A DNA stretch of 64,000 bases. It comes from Ascochyta rabiei (lineage: Eukaryota; Ascomycota; Dothideomycetes; Pleosporales; Didymellaceae). Of this stretch, positions 34,453 through 44,364 are shown piece by piece (position 1 is the first letter of the stretch; each line of letters opens with the position of its first letter). The position numbers and the translations under genes were made by a program. The notes under the pieces are model-generated. The model made no database searches. It was not told the origin of the DNA and saw only the letters and a program-made list of their open reading frames with translations. Where the stretch lies: contig NC_082411.1 in NCBI RefSeq assembly GCF_004011695.2, forward strand, positions 806,001 to 870,000. Direction: 5' to 3'.

Positions 34453-36260
34453 GAGATTGTGAACACCGTATACTGGAGGTGTTGTGCGAACTGTTGATTG
34501 ATGAAGAGTCCACGCTCAGATACTCGGAGCGAGTAGGGAAGGAGCTTGTGGGGGACCATATTTACAGCAAGAGCAAGGAGTCTATTTATCTCGAGCAACT
34601 TTTCTTTGCCCCACCAGTAGAGAGAAGTTGTGGGAGGTGATGAAGTGAACCCCTGCTCCCCCAAGAGACAAAGTGGTCATCACCTTGAGCGCCCTGAGCG
34701 GCCCAGCATTCCAGGGAGTGCAGCAAGCTCTTATGACTGGTCGAAGCAGCAGGCCCACTCCACTGGCTGGTCATTGAATGAATGGTCATACGCCAGGCCA
34801 AACTTCGGTTGGTGTTCTGGCAGTCGCGACTCCGTTTCGCATTGTGGCATTCCAAAGTGATTGTCGGCAATCCCTCTCTTGGTTGAGCTGACGCGGTCTA
34901 GTACAAGGCGCGTATGTGCGTTGAGTAAAATGAAGGCACTATGGAAGCAAGGACGAAGTATCGAAGGAGAGTACAAGATCGCTGGAGAGGTCAAGGCACT
35001 AACCTGGATGGGTACATATCACCGGGTCGGCTCGACACCATTTAATTCCCGTCAAGGACTGTCCAACCACCGAGCGACACAGAACAGCGGCATGTGATAA
35101 CACCCTTTCCAAGCTGCTTCTCGCCGAAGGTCGATAGCGTTTGTGGTAAGTATCGCCGTTGCTCTTAGCGTCCAGTGTAAGCACTTACCGTCTGCTTTCC
35201 CGCCTCGTGGCCATGGTGTTTTGCGGGGTAGGCTACGGTGATTGTGTTACACTGCATCTGTCTTCCACGCCCGTGGAAGTCGCAACATGACCCTTTGGCA
35301 ATGCGCGCGTGCTTGCGTTCGAGCACTCGGCATCCCACCATCAATGTTCTCTTCACACATAAGGTTGCCAAATTCGACTAGTCGCATCTGGTCTCAAGAC
35401 ACAACGCCATGGGTGTGGAGGCCATGACCTCAAGGCTGACTCTGTAGGACTCCAAATTGACGGCTAAAACCGTTGCAGGGCTGCGATGACCGCACATGTC
35501 TTGAAGGCTGAGGACCGATACACACCTGCAGGGGCAACTAGGGATGTGAAACGGAGCGCAATGACATCTGGTGTTTTCTGCGCTGATTGACGGTAGTCGA
35601 AATAGAGAGTGTAGGAGAAGGATGCATCCTTGTCAGGAGGTGTGATCGGAGCAGATGCCTGTTGCGGATCGCACATTACACGGACGTACCCCAGACTCTT
35701 ACAGCTCGAAAAGGAGATTCTGGGCCGAAGAGTTGCACGAGGTAGATCAGATGGCCCTGACGGATATATCAGGGAGCCTGGGTCTCGACCAGTCATGTGC
35801 TCGTAACGTTTACATTTGACCTCGAACTCAGCCAATCACAACAAGGATCCTCATGTCGAGCAAAGAGTATCAAGACTCGGTGTAGACCTCCTCTCCATAT
35901 TGCACCCAAGGAGCATGCGCAAGAGGCCTCTACGAATAGGAGCAGGTTATCACAAAACCGTTTTTTTCTTCGAGAAGGTGTCACGATGCATCACAGCTAG
36001 GAAGCTGTCGCGTTCACCGAGCCGCACCTGATGAGCTCCGGGACGGCGAGGCCTCTCTCGTGGTTCAACTTGCCGATAGATCTTTCTTTTTAAGAGCATA
36101 TGCCCCCGGACTTGTGCTTTTTGCGCGCATGTGACATGCTGTCCTACCAGATATTCGGGCGCCTCTACGTCTGGAGACAATGTCCGAGGCAGTACAGCAA
36201 GATGTTACAGCGGCTACAGCATTGAGGAGTGTCGCAAGAGGTTTGGTTGAGAACAAGCTT
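34453..36260. other. Long intergenic region upstream of GH55
   Basis: 1.8 kb containing the GH55 promoter (minus strand) and the 3' flank of the thioesterase. An open frame at 35464-35835 (minus) lacks any recognisable domain and I leave it uncalled. I see no repeat or transposon. Confidence 0.55.
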
Positions 36261-37012
36261 CTACAGTTTCGGCCTCACCTCGACAAACATGCAGTCTCCG
36301 GTAGTATATACCGTACCTGTACCGTCCTCAACAGTCGCATGTACGTACAACTTCCTGCCGACCTGTCGCTCTATCTTTGCAGTACAAAGCACTGGCCCGG
36401 GCACAGGCACTGGCTTCTTGTAAGTCGTGTTCAGATCTGTAGCACACTTGTCAGCTTCGAGGCCGACGGCTCTGCCCAACGGAGCTACCTACAGGCAGTA
36501 AGGTAATTCATGGCATGCTGGGAGCCTAGTCTCTTTACCTTCTCAAAAACATTCAACTGGATCAGACCTCCACAGGTTTCGTCGAGTAGGGTGGCGGCAA
36601 ATCCGCCATGCAGCACTTGTGGATAGCCATTCAGACCGTCGCCAAGGTCCAGGATAACCAGAAGTTCCTTGTACGCCAGGTCACCGTCCTCCTCTTTCGC
36701 CGGCTTCAGCGTCAACATGGTGCGTATCGTACGACTGGTGTCAAGCGTCTCTGCAAAGAAGGCATCCTCGCCCGTTGGCTTTGGGAATCGATTGGAGCTC
36801 GGCGTAGGTGTCCAGCGCTTGTCGTTGATGAGCTTGGCGGCCCACGGGATCGACGAGAGTCTAGCAATGTCGGCGTCTATCATGGCGGTGGTGTGTGGCA
36901 TGCAAATGGTCGCCGTTGCAAGCGAGGCGACATTGTCTCGTGGGATGCCGAGGTAGTGGTGGGCTATGAGCGTCTTCGCAAGGCTGCACGGCGCGAGTCG
37001 TGCATTCCACAT
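36261..37012 (-). CDS. Hotdog-fold thioesterase (4HBT superfamily)
   Basis: Probably hydrolyses an acyl-CoA thioester; substrate unknown. Two exons, 37012-36493 and 36436-36261, with a 56-bp intron (GTAGGT donor); 231 aa. The hotdog signature YPQVLHGGFAATLLDETCGG is present, with His135-Gly-Gly and Asp144-Glu145 as the likely active-site region. The join creates MNYLTAYLNTTYKKPVPVPG, the usual second-strand pattern of these fungal thioesterases, followed by GRKLYVHATVEDGTG. There is no clear targeting peptide, although the N-terminus has few acidic residues. It is divergent from a small gene at 37535. Confidence 0.9.
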
Positions 37013-37534
37013 GCTAGCGCATCATGAGCGGACTGCACTCTGCAACCCCGACGACAACGAATAGGATATCAAAGTAGGTTTTGCCGAACGCCTCCCGTCT
37101 TGCTCGCCTCGCTTTGCAGGCTTGTGCGTCCTTCCTTACATTCGGGACTAAATTCAAAGCACTTTGCGGTCGTCACAAGCAGGCTCAACATGAGGGATGC
37201 CTTCCGTTATCAGGACACAAACAACACTTCGCTACAAGCAGAAGCTCACTGCTAACAGCTGTTGCATTTATTTTCTCAACGTCGGGCGACATTACTATTA
37301 TGGGTGTTTCTCACATGGAGGTTCCCCATGTAACAAAATGCAGACGTCATCTATACACGCTAATCAATTGTCAACGACACGAACCGTCAACGCGCACTAC
37401 CCCAGGTTGAGGGTCGATGATGCGTTACCGAGGCTGTCGACTGCAGACTTGATCATAAGACATTGATGCCCATCTGTTCTCGTGAGCCTTCCATTGATGC
37501 CAGCCAAACCCAAACGTTGCACAACCACATCATC
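37013..37534. other. Divergent intergenic region
   Basis: 522 bp shared upstream region of the thioesterase (-) and the small duplicated protein (+). An in-frame ATG at 37466 could extend the latter by 23 residues. Nothing else seen. Confidence 0.55.
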
Positions 37535-37900
37535 ATGTCCAAGCCACACTCCAAGACGGTCCGCGGAACGCTCGACAACCCCAAGACACAGGCAGCCATC
37601 AAGTCAAACAAACCCATACCGCAGCTAGGAGACCATGTCTCCCTGAAGCCCGAGACGGACGACCCACCTACGCCAGAGAGCCAGAAAGCCACTTCGTCAC
37701 TGGTCTCGAACTCATCATCAGACACGTCGGAAGAGGACCTCCCTCACTCCAAGAAGGTTAGGGGCACGCTGGCCAATTCGGATGGAAAGCAAGTCAACGA
37801 GACCCAACTGGGCGACCCGGTGAGCTTGAAAGCAGAGACGAGTAAGACTGCTCTGGGAAGACAGACGGAGAGGGAGGGCAAGGAGAAGAGTAAGCTGTAG
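37535..37900 (+). CDS. Small hydrophilic protein with two internal repeats
   Basis: 121 aa, single exon, no recognised domain, no signal peptide or membrane segment. The protein is an internal duplication: HSKTVRGTL followed later by PQLGDHVSLKPET, then HSKKVRGTL followed by TQLGDPVSLKAET, separated by a Ser/Asp/Glu-rich linker. I recall short fungal proteins carrying LGDPVSLKAE-type motifs but no known function. The start at 37535 (MSKPHSK) puts the first repeat at the N-terminus; an in-frame upstream ATG at 37466 is possible. Coding status rests on the conserved repeat pattern rather than on a family match. Confidence 0.65.
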   Translation: MSKPHSKTVRGTLDNPKTQAAIKSNKPIPQLGDHVSLKPETDDPPTPESQKATSSLVSNSSSDTSEEDLPHSKKVRGTLANSDGKQVNETQLGDPVSLKAETSKTALGRQTEREGKEKSKL

Positions 37901-38312
37901 ATGTGGGTCATAATTAGCAATAATGGAAATGTCTTTGTTTAGAAGTTCGATCCTCGATAGGACACCGACTCTAGTCTCTTGAAAGTTGCTTGTTCAGATC
38001 GTTGTGGGGGAGACTGCGGGGCCCCAGGTTTCGACATTCACGACTTTGAAAGAACGATTACATACAACAAGCAACGAAGGATATCAGTGCCAAAGGTATG
38101 CGTACGTCCGTTCAAGTGTTCAGAAGAATGCCAATCACCAGGTTGCTGCCACACGTGGTGGGACCCTGCAGAACTACGGGGAAGCTGAAGCTGTGTGCCC
38201 CACCGAGGGGCATGATACCATAGCTCCCCCAGCCAGGTCTCATCAGCTTCTCTGCTCGCCCACTCTCACTCCCACTCCCACGATCCACACAGGCAATTGC
38301 TCGAGCGTCAAG
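37901..38312. other. Intergenic region
   Basis: 412 bp upstream of the inositol monophosphatase gene. The monophosphatase frame is open through much of it but has no earlier in-frame ATG. Nothing else seen. Confidence 0.55.
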
Positions 38313-39182
38313 ATGGCAGACCTCAACCTCAACGAGATCCACGACTTCATGATCTCGGTCGCTAGAAGCGCCGCAGACCGCATCACCTCTGCGACACCGA
38401 CGACATCGTCCTCGGGCTCGAAAAAGAACTCGGTCGACCTCGTCACGGAAACGGACCAGGCGGTTGAAAAGCTCATTTCCACCTCGCTCCGCGAAAAATA
38501 CCCTGCGTTTGCCTTCATGGGCGAGGAGACGTACGCGCCCGGCGACACGCTCACCGCCGCGCCGACCTTCGTCTGCGACCCCATTGACGGCACGACCAAC
38601 TTTGTGCACCGGTACCCGTACGTGTCGATATCGCTGGGGCTGGCCGTCGACCGCAAGCCTGTCGTTGGCGTCGTGTACAACCCCTTCACGCAGACGCTGT
38701 ACTCGGCCATCAAGGGCCAGGGCGCCTATCTCAACCAGAGTGCCAGGTTGCCCCTCACGGAGCCGACGCCGCTGGAGACGCTGAACACGTGCTTGGTCGC
38801 TGTCGAGTGGGGGAGCGATAGGAGTGGGAACGACTTCACGGTCAAGAGCGAGACGTTTAAAAATCTCGCGGCCACAAAGGAGAACGGAGGGGGTATGGTG
38901 CACGGGCTGAGATCGTTTGGGTCTGCGGCACTGAATCTGTGTGGAGTCGCGAGCGGAGGCTTGGATATCTATTGGGAAGCCGGCTGCTGGGCGTGGGATG
39001 TGTGTGCTGGCTGGATCATCTTGGAAGAAGCCGGCGGCATCATCGTCGATGCGAACCCAGGGAACTGGGAGCCGAGGGTGGACGAGCGCAGATACATGGC
39101 TGTGCGCGGCGGTGAGGGTCAGAAGGAGATAGTCGAAGAATTCTGGGGCCTGGTGCATGGCAAGTTCGAGGTCGGCGTATGA
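38313..39182 (+). CDS. Inositol monophosphatase family protein
   Basis: Mg2+-dependent phosphatase, probably of myo-inositol-1-phosphate. Single exon, 289 aa, full family length. Metal-site motifs are intact: VTETDQAVEKLI, GEET (Glu71-Glu72), DPIDGTTNFVHRYP (Asp89, Asp92) and GCWAWDVCAG (Asp229). An unusual Ser/Thr-rich insertion (residues about 26-39) lies before the first motif. The MADLNLNEIHDF start at 38313 fits the family; no earlier ATG exists in the frame. The related fungal QutG proteins of quinate catabolism share the fold, but no quinate genes are nearby, so an inositol role is more likely. Confidence 0.93.
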   Translation: MADLNLNEIHDFMISVARSAADRITSATPTTSSSGSKKNSVDLVTETDQAVEKLISTSLREKYPAFAFMGEETYAPGDTLTAAPTFVCDPIDGTTNFVHRYPYVSISLGLAVDRKPVVGVVYNPFTQTLYSAIKGQGAYLNQSARLPLTEPTPLETLNTCLVAVEWGSDRSGNDFTVKSETFKNLAATKENGGGMVHGLRSFGSAALNLCGVASGGLDIYWEAGCWAWDVCAGWIILEEAGGIIVDANPGNWEPRVDERRYMAVRGGEGQKEIVEEFWGLVHGKFEVGV

Positions 39183-40084
39183 TCAGATGGTGTCAAAGTG
39201 CTTGACACCATCTGCTCTAACAGACTCGAAAAATAGACAATGTACACAGCAACACATACGCAAAGGCACATGAAGGTAGCGGCGGCCTAAATATCTCATT
39301 GCGCACCACTAAGATGCTCGGCAGCCAGTCTGACCATGCAGGCGGTCTCGATCAGTCTGTCCGCCTCGGACCCTTCCAACCCAAGCGAAGGAAGAGCCCT
39401 CCAGCGCGGCCGTCATGACCAGCGCAGAACCAAGTTTCTGGAAATGAATGTCCGTACACACCCTTACTAATAGTAGCAACAACAGTCTCCCGATCCATCC
39501 ACCAACGCGCACAAGTGAACAAAGGGAAACGCTAGTCTCGTAGTAGACATGTACTCTCTCCGCAAGCAGAGAGGGAGGCGGTTGGAAATGGAGAATCGTT
39601 GCACGGTCGTTTGAAAGGGGGAAACAGTAGAGACGTGACGGGGGTGAGCAAACACAGGCTAAGAGGGGGGGAGTGAAGAAGATTGCGGGAGTGGGGAGGA
39701 TAAAGGGTAAGGATAATTGCAACCAGCCGGGCCGTCGAGTACGCCGAGGAAATCAGGGGAGGAGTCGTGTCCTATCCGTCTTTTTCTGGGGTTTTCTGTT
39801 TTGAGTTGGGTGACGATGAGCGAGTTGCGTGAGCATTGTCGCTTGTTGGCAATTTGTGTTTGTCGGGGAGTTGAGAGTGGGTCAAATTAATGGTACTCCA
39901 AAGTGGTGAGTGAGGTGTGTGGTGTGTTGTGTGTGTTTGCAGTTGTGCTTGACGAGAGGTGGTCGGTGCAGCCTTAGATGGTCCTGGGAGTCCCGCGAGC
40001 GGAGGGGCTGGGATTTGTTAGTGGTGATGAACTTACAGAAGTCTACAGGTGAGCATCGAAAACATAAGAGGAAAAGCGCATGGC
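39183..40084. other. Convergent intergenic region
   Basis: 902 bp between the monophosphatase (+) and BTB protein (-). Only short non-family open frames. No gene seen. Confidence 0.6.
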
Positions 40085-40918
40085 TCACCTCGCGTCCACG
40101 AGATCATCGACATGGTTGCACATGGCCACGAACAAGTCAAAGAACAGTTTCCCCCCCATCTCCATCTCCATCTGCATGGTTCCGCTACGCTTGAATGTTT
40201 TCCGGCTGCGAATGATCAAAGCGAGGTAATGAGCGCGCAGCCGCGAATCATTGTCCGGTGTGTTCTCGTAGGCATATCGTGCACTGCGCAAGATGGTGCC
40301 GACCTCGATCCCGCTCTGCAGGCCCTGCTTGCGCAGGGAGAGCTTCTTGAGCTCTTCGAGGCCGTAGCGATCAGCGGCACAGTACACGGCGGTGTCACGG
40401 AGTATCACGTCACCCACACCGGTGTGAAAGAAGGTTGGCTCGACAGCGGCGGCGCGGTCGCCGGTTCTGTTGGGGTCGGGCGAGGTCGTTGCGCCCTCGA
40501 GCATCCAGGTCTGGCGACGCTTGTCATGGACCAAGCGTGGGTAGTAGTCGCCCTTGTAGAGATACTCGAGAATACAGGAGAAGACCTCTGGTTCCTCCGT
40601 AGGCAGGTTGATGCGTCGGTTAGCGGACTCGAAGAACTGGCCTTGCAACGCTTGCGCGAAGAATGGGGCATGTGACAGGACGTCTTCGTGCGCAGCAAAC
40701 AGTCGCTGGTCGGGACCCACGACGACTGTCACGATGGCAGAGGTGAGACTTGGGGAGGTGCTCTCCATCATGGGGTTATCCCTGCGCGCATCCAGCTTCT
40801 CGACCATCTTCTTCTGCTTCTGCTTCAGGTCGGAAGCATCGCGAAACGATCTCTTCGGCTGTTTCTGAATCTTGCCCGAACGGTCCTTTGAACTAGCAAA
40901 CGAACGTTTTCCGAACAT
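40085..40918 (-). CDS. BTB/POZ domain protein
   Basis: 277 aa from the first ATG at 40918 in a longer open frame. A basic, Lys/Arg/Gln-rich N-terminus (about 1-45) precedes a BTB/POZ fold: VTVVVGPDQRLFAAHEDVLS, then HAPFFAQALQGQF, INLPTEEPEVFSCILEYLYKGDYYP, and later VYCAADRYGLEELKKLSL. BTB domains dimerise and often adapt substrates to Cul3, but many fungal members of this size have no known role. The last residues are VDDLVDAR, and the stop TGA overlaps a possible GTGAGC donor. An extra small 3' exon would change only the final two or three residues. Confidence 0.85.
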   Translation of the reverse strand: MFGKRSFASSKDRSGKIQKQPKRSFRDASDLKQKQKKMVEKLDARRDNPMMESTSPSLTSAIVTVVVGPDQRLFAAHEDVLSHAPFFAQALQGQFFESANRRINLPTEEPEVFSCILEYLYKGDYYPRLVHDKRRQTWMLEGATTSPDPNRTGDRAAAVEPTFFHTGVGDVILRDTAVYCAADRYGLEELKKLSLRKQGLQSGIEVGTILRSARYAYENTPDNDSRLRAHYLALIIRSRKTFKRSGTMQMEMEMGGKLFFDLFVAMCNHVDDLVDAR

Positions 40919-42802
40919 GGTGACCGAAGAGAGGGATCGTAACGAGCGACAGAGGGACTTGTAAAGAGTGGACAGGTTAGTTGACGCGAGTTGTGAAAAT
41001 GAAGGACCTCCGGAAGTTCTTAGATTTCGCGCTTTTCGTGAGAAAGACACTACGTCAAAAGAACTTGGTGTGTATCTAGCACGGGGCGTGAAGATACCAC
41101 ACGCGGATTGTCAGGTTGTGGCTTGTCGAGAGGGCGTAAGGAGCTGAAAGTGTGGGGGAGGCCGGTATTTATACACAGCCTGGCCAAGTTACATCCCCTG
41201 CCGCCTGCCAGCCAACCGGCTCTTGCAGCACGCTTCATTCGTCGAGCTGGCTGCGCCTGTCCAATATTAGTCGTGCATAAACATCAGGCAGCTAGGCAGC
41301 GCTACCAACAACGCCCGCTGCGGTCTGAGCAGCAACTTTGGAAGTGCACAGAAGATATGGAGTGCCTTGCTTGTTTTGTTGATCGCTTTCTGGCGGGGCT
41401 GGCGCTAGAGGATATCGACAACAGACGGCGCAGCAACAATCCTGCCTCTGAGAGTTGATCATGCATCTGAATTCCATCAAACCTTGAAGGAAACCGCAGT
41501 CAGTTTGAAGAGCTAACGGCCAGAGGTGTTTGGCAGCCGTTCCACGACGGCAGGGTACGCCAACGCGGCTCACACGATGTAACGCGATATTATCGCGGTG
41601 TCACGTTACTGCAGTCGGCTCTAATCTCGCTTCTTTTGGTTGTTGTGACTCATGCCGGCATAAGGGACGTCGCATGGGGTTTGTTGCATGACGGCGTCAG
41701 AGAGTGATGTTGTTGGCTGACCAGCAACCAAGTGAGAGCAGATCCGTAGCCAGGCAGGCGAGGGAAGTTTCAACTTCGAGTCTGGTGTTTCTGACTAGTA
41801 TTGCCTCTGGTTAGCGGTAAGAGAAGACGCAGATATGTTGTTGTCATCGAGGTGGATGGTAAAACACAAGCAGGCTTGCAGTACATTTGAATTCGCGTTC
41901 AAAGTCGAAGAGAATTTCGTCGAGCAGACATGAAAAGGAGAGAGACGGCAAAGAACTGAGAAAACACTACCAGCACTGATCGTTCATGTCCTGACTTGAT
42001 GCAGACACCAACTCTGGTTGTGGAAATGCGTTCGTCGAAGTGATGCACTTTGGATGCCTCCTTCACAGCCGGTTGCCACACAGGAAGTTGTAGATTGACA
42101 GGCCAGGGATGTGCAATGTGCAATGTGCAACTGCAATGCACAGTCGAGCAGGCAGCGTCTGATTCGTCAAGCAACCTGTCAACGACTTTCAACCACCAAT
42201 GAGCAGCAGGCCTGTACGAAAACATTTGGAACACTGAAGCGTGCCGCGCATCTGTAGAGAGACGAGCTGACCCTCGACGCGTCATGCAACACCGCCCTCG
42301 CGAGGTTACCTCTTCTGGAGGTGGTGCCATGTTTACAGCAGCAGTGGCAGCATTGCCGGCATCGACGGGCTAGGGTGAGCCCACGGTGACATGATGCTCG
42401 CGGCTGTCTGTTCGCTGATCGTGGTGCGCAGGAATCGGCAGGAGAGATGCCGCTGCCGCAGAAATCTCCCCATGGCAGCGCAGGGCGGTGAAGCCAGAAA
42501 CGAGATGAGCGCCGCCGATTGGGTCTGGCCCCAGTCTCGATCGGGCAAGGCGGATGGATTCCTTGGCAGGGACCGCCGGAAGCCGTGCTCTCCTGGCAGA
42601 CGGAAGTGGTGCCAGTCTGTCTGCCAGTGCAGATCCGGGCTCTAGCAATCTCCAATTTAATTCGCCTCTGCGCCTTCTTTTGCCTCCCTCTTCACTGCAG
42701 CTATCACTTCACCACCACCACCACCACCTACCTCCCTTCTGCAGTCGTCCCTTTGTTCGATCTCGCTTGCACAGCTTGGCTTTGTTGTTGCAAGCAAGCA
42801 GA
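40919..42802. other. Long divergent intergenic region BTB / ERG25
   Basis: 1.9 kb. It has (GTGCAAT)3 at 42111-42131 and a CAC-rich run near 42709-42728, and is pyrimidine-rich just before the ERG25 start, consistent with a 5' UTR. Open frames such as 41108-41458 (plus) show no family features. No gene called. Confidence 0.55.
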
Positions 42803-42847
42803 ATGTACGTCTCCGACACTGCCCGATGGCACATCACACCCTCCTGA
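42803..42847 (+). other. Short upstream ORF present only if ERG25 intron 1 is retained
   Basis: If the intron at 42805 is not removed, the same AT plus the intron's first G reads ATG and encodes 14 residues ([14 protein letters not shown]) ending in TGA at 42845-42847. Confidence 0.5.
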
Positions 42848-43827
42848 CACTCACGATAGGAACTCCACCGCCGTTCTGACGCCAATGGCGCAGGACACGT
42901 ACTGGGGCTCCTTCGAGGAGATCTCCAAGTACAACGTCTCACTCAACTACTTCGAGAAGATGTGGCTGGCCTGGTACACATGGATGGGCAACGATGTCTT
43001 GGCTACCGGCATCATGTCCTTTGTGATCCATGAAGTCCTCTACTTTGGGCGAGCGCTGCCATGGATGATTATCGACTGCCTGCCTATGTTTAGGAAGTAC
43101 AAGATCCAGCAGGTACGTCGAACACTGGAACCACGCATACATCTCAGTACTGATCAACTAGTAGGACAAGATCCCCACCGCCTGGGAGCAAACACAGTGC
43201 GCGCTTCTCGTCCTCCTTTCTCACTTCACCGTCGAGCTTCCTCAGATCTGGCTGTTCCACCCTATGTGCCAGTACTTCGGCCTCGAGACCAGCGTTCCGT
43301 TTCCTCCCCTGTATAAGATGGCCTACCAGATCGCCATCTTCTTCGTCATGGAGGATGCGTGGCACTACTGGGCCCACCGTCTGATGCACGCAAGCTCCTT
43401 CCTCTACAAGAACATCCACAAGATCCACCACCAATACTCGGCTCCCTTCGGTCTGGCTGCTGAGTACGCCTCCCCCATCGAAGTCATGGTTCTCGGTTTC
43501 GGTACTGTTGGATGCCCCATCGTCTGGTGCGCAATCACAAAGGACCTCCACATCCTCACCATGTACTCCTGGATCGTCCTCCGCGTGTTCCAGGCCGTCG
43601 ATGCGCACAGCGGCTACGAGTTCCCCTGGAGCCTGCACCACTTCCTTCCATTCTGGGCTGGCGCTGAGCACCACGACGTTCACCACGAGAAGTTTATTGG
43701 CAACTACGCCAGCAGCTTCAGATGGTGGGACTTCTGCCTTGACACCGAGGCCGGTGCCGAGGCCGCCAAGGCGAGGAGAGAGAAGAAGTTGGCCAAGGCC
43801 AAGGCGCAAGCCAGAAAGGCTCAGTAA
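42803..43827 (+). CDS. ERG25: C-4 methylsterol oxidase (sterol C4-methyl oxidase)
   Basis: Di-iron ER membrane enzyme that oxidises the C4 methyl groups of sterols in ergosterol synthesis. Coding exons 42803-42804 (bases AT), 42860-43112 and 43165-43827; 305 aa. The intron 42805-42859 (GTACGT...GATAG) splits the start codon AT|G, giving [20 protein letters not shown]; an internal Met at residue 10 (42885) is the fallback start. The three His boxes are intact: HRLMH (156-160), HKIHH (170-174) and HDVHH (255-259). Hydrophobic segments flank them and the C-terminus is Lys/Ala-rich. The second intron (43113-43164) ends in CTAGTAG; only the second AG keeps the frame. It shares the ergosterol pathway with ERG13, 36 kb away. 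Confidence 0.94.
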
Positions 43828-44364
43828 ACGAAGGGCTTCCAGGGCACAGACGGAAGCAGGTTGTATTTGATGAAGACGATTTCTACGATGGTTTTAGCCA
43901 TGTTTTCGGTAGGAGCTACGACCTCCTTCAGCGAAGATTTGCAGGTGACATAGAACATGGCGTTTGGGCAAGGAGGGCAGCGATGCATGCGCCAATGGGA
44001 AGCACTACTAGAACAGTACAAATCCTCGGTAATGGTAGCTGTACATACGTGGTAGGACAGGGTCCTTTTAGAAGCATTTATACCTAATAATCTCACGATC
44101 GTTAAAAATTCAATTCATGTTCGTTCTATTTTGTGTCTGTGTGATTTTTGTGTTGAACAGAGCCAGACTACTCGCTGGGTAATTGAGACATGCACATGAA
44201 TGCATGCTACTGAAGTTGAAGGAGAGGAACGTCGCCTTGGCAAAGTCACGTGTGGGTCGTCGTATGCGGCGCGTCGGCGCAGTGAGCTGCACTCGGACTT
44301 TGTTTGAACCACGTCCGCAGCGCGTCCACCTCAGTGCCAGATTCTCCCCGTCCAAAACGACACA
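43828..44364. other. Intergenic region ERG25 - PAF1
   Basis: 537 bp between two plus-strand genes: ERG25 3' flank and PAF1 promoter. No gene seen. Confidence 0.6.

Noticed and set aside
35464..35835. 123-residue minus-strand frame upstream of GH55
   Set aside because: Starts without a good ATG and has no domain, signal or repeat; could not be extended by splice sites I trust.
37940..37965. GTTCGATCCTCG-like string resembling a tRNA B box
   Set aside because: No matching acceptor stem, anticodon arm or A box around it.
38112..39158. 348-residue antisense frame over the inositol monophosphatase
   Set aside because: The plus strand has all catalytic motifs; the antisense frame is Arg/His-rich noise.
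40030..40087. Extra 3' exon of the BTB gene
   Set aside because: A GTGAGC donor overlaps the stop, but any downstream exon would add only two or three residues; not needed.
42885..42887. Met10 of ERG25 as the only start codon
   Set aside because: Splicing AT|G adds nine residues that fit the family N-terminus and explains the strong donor and acceptor; kept as fallback.
43144..43809. 221-residue antisense frame over ERG25 exon 3
   Set aside because: Lies fully inside the exon with the conserved His boxes.
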